Part shown: positions 5,550 through 5,880 of the stretch, one piece after another
How the letters are laid out: each line of letters starts with the position of its first letter
Position numbering within the stretch: the stretch's first letter is position 1
Assembly (NCBI GenBank): GCA_017480395.1
Contig: JAFVAS010000296.1
Location: forward strand, 1-5,880
DNA length: 5,880 nucleotides
Source: Oscillospiraceae bacterium
GTDB lineage: Bacteria; Bacillota; Clostridia; Oscillospirales; Oscillospiraceae
Reading direction: 5' to 3'
Position numbers and translations under genes: made by a program
The notes under the pieces: generated by a model
Database searches by the model: none
Told to the model about the DNA's origin: nothing
What the model saw: the letters and a program-made list of their open reading frames with translations, nothing else

Positions 5550-5880
5550 CTCCTACACGGATTTCATTCATGATGTAAATCGTGATACTGCTTTTTCTGA
5601 TCCGATGCTTTCGACGCAGGAAAACATAGCGGTTAATCTTTATCAGGCCGCCGAAAAACCGAATCACCATGTACTTGGGGTATTCCATGACGGTGTGATG
5701 ACTGGACTGTTTGTGTTCCTGATTACAGAGGATGAGCGGTATATCGAAATGCTCGTCGGACTATCCCGTTTAACCGCAGCCTATGAGGAAATTGCCGAAT
5801 ACTTGCAGGCAAATTACCCGGGTTTCCAGGCTGATTTTGTATTCAACCCTGCCAACACCCTGCTGCGGGAATTGCTGACC
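5524..5880 (+). CDS. Probable GNAT-family acetyltransferase, N-terminal part
   Basis: A frame starting at ATG 5524 stays open for 119 codons to the window end and continues beyond it. GAGG (5511-5514) lies 9 nt upstream of the ATG; another in-frame ATG at 5515 has a weaker site. The residues VLGVFHDGVMTGLFVF, a short acidic turn, ERYIEMLVGLS and later ADFVFNPANTLLRELL fit the strand-strand-helix pattern of GNAT-like acetyltransferases. The acetyl-CoA-binding Q/RxxGxG/A motif is not visible in this part. Codons such as ATT, AAA, CTT, GTA and CGT are frequent and G+C is about 46% by hand count, unlike all other genes in the window. This suggests horizontal acquisition. The family call is moderate and the substrate is unknown; a related uncharacterised gut Firmicutes protein without acetyltransferase activity is also possible. 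Confidence 0.6.
   Translation, partial: MIQKLTSLDSYTDFIHDVNRDTAFSDPMLSTQENIAVNLYQAAEKPNHHVLGVFHDGVMTGLFVFLITEDERYIEMLVGLSRLTAAYEEIAEYLQANYPGFQADFVFNPANTLLRELLT

Overview
This GC-rich window carries an ordinary set of low-copy housekeeping genes. Gram-positive-style Shine-Dalgarno sites, sigma-A-type promoters, a VanY-like carboxypeptidase and an FtsEX pair together suggest a high-GC member of the Firmicutes/Clostridia, for example a gut Oscillospirales relative. That placement is inference from gene content and composition; no rRNA or other marker gene is present. The last roughly 360 bases are clearly different, at about 46% G+C by hand count, against about 68% for a sampled line of the neighbouring flavoprotein gene.

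Layout. Positions 1-685 (+) hold the C-terminal part of a PflA/PflX-like radical SAM protein, cut by the window edge just after where its cysteine motif should lie. A perfect 15-bp hairpin (684-717) acts as a two-way terminator between it and a converging minus-strand unit. That unit reads leftward: a DEAD-box RNA helicase (2798-1617), then a membrane-anchored M15/VanY-like D,D-carboxypeptidase (1580-726), 36 nt apart. A 228-nt divergent intergenic region (2799-3026) holds two well-formed promoters back to back. One serves the helicase unit and the other, a perfect TTGACA-17-TATAAT, serves the rightward ftsE-ftsX operon.

The rightward unit is ftsE (3027-3734), ftsX (3703-4611, overlapping ftsE by 32 nt), then a 46-residue single-pass membrane protein (4628-4768) with a strong ribosome binding site. 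A hairpin without a U-tract and a flavin-reductase-like FMN protein (4837-5409) follow. FtsEX is an ABC-type membrane complex that in other bacteria switches on peptidoglycan hydrolases. No EnvC/CwlO/PcsB-type hydrolase gene lies next to it here, so the tiny membrane protein is the most interesting unknown.

Just after the flavoprotein stop codon the sequence changes character. A start-less reading frame (5412-5549) runs into the start of a lower-GC gene (5524 to the window end) that looks like the N-terminal part of a GNAT-type acetyltransferase. This looks like the edge of horizontally acquired DNA, or an assembly join. No tRNA, rRNA, CRISPR array, transposase or complete mobile element was seen.
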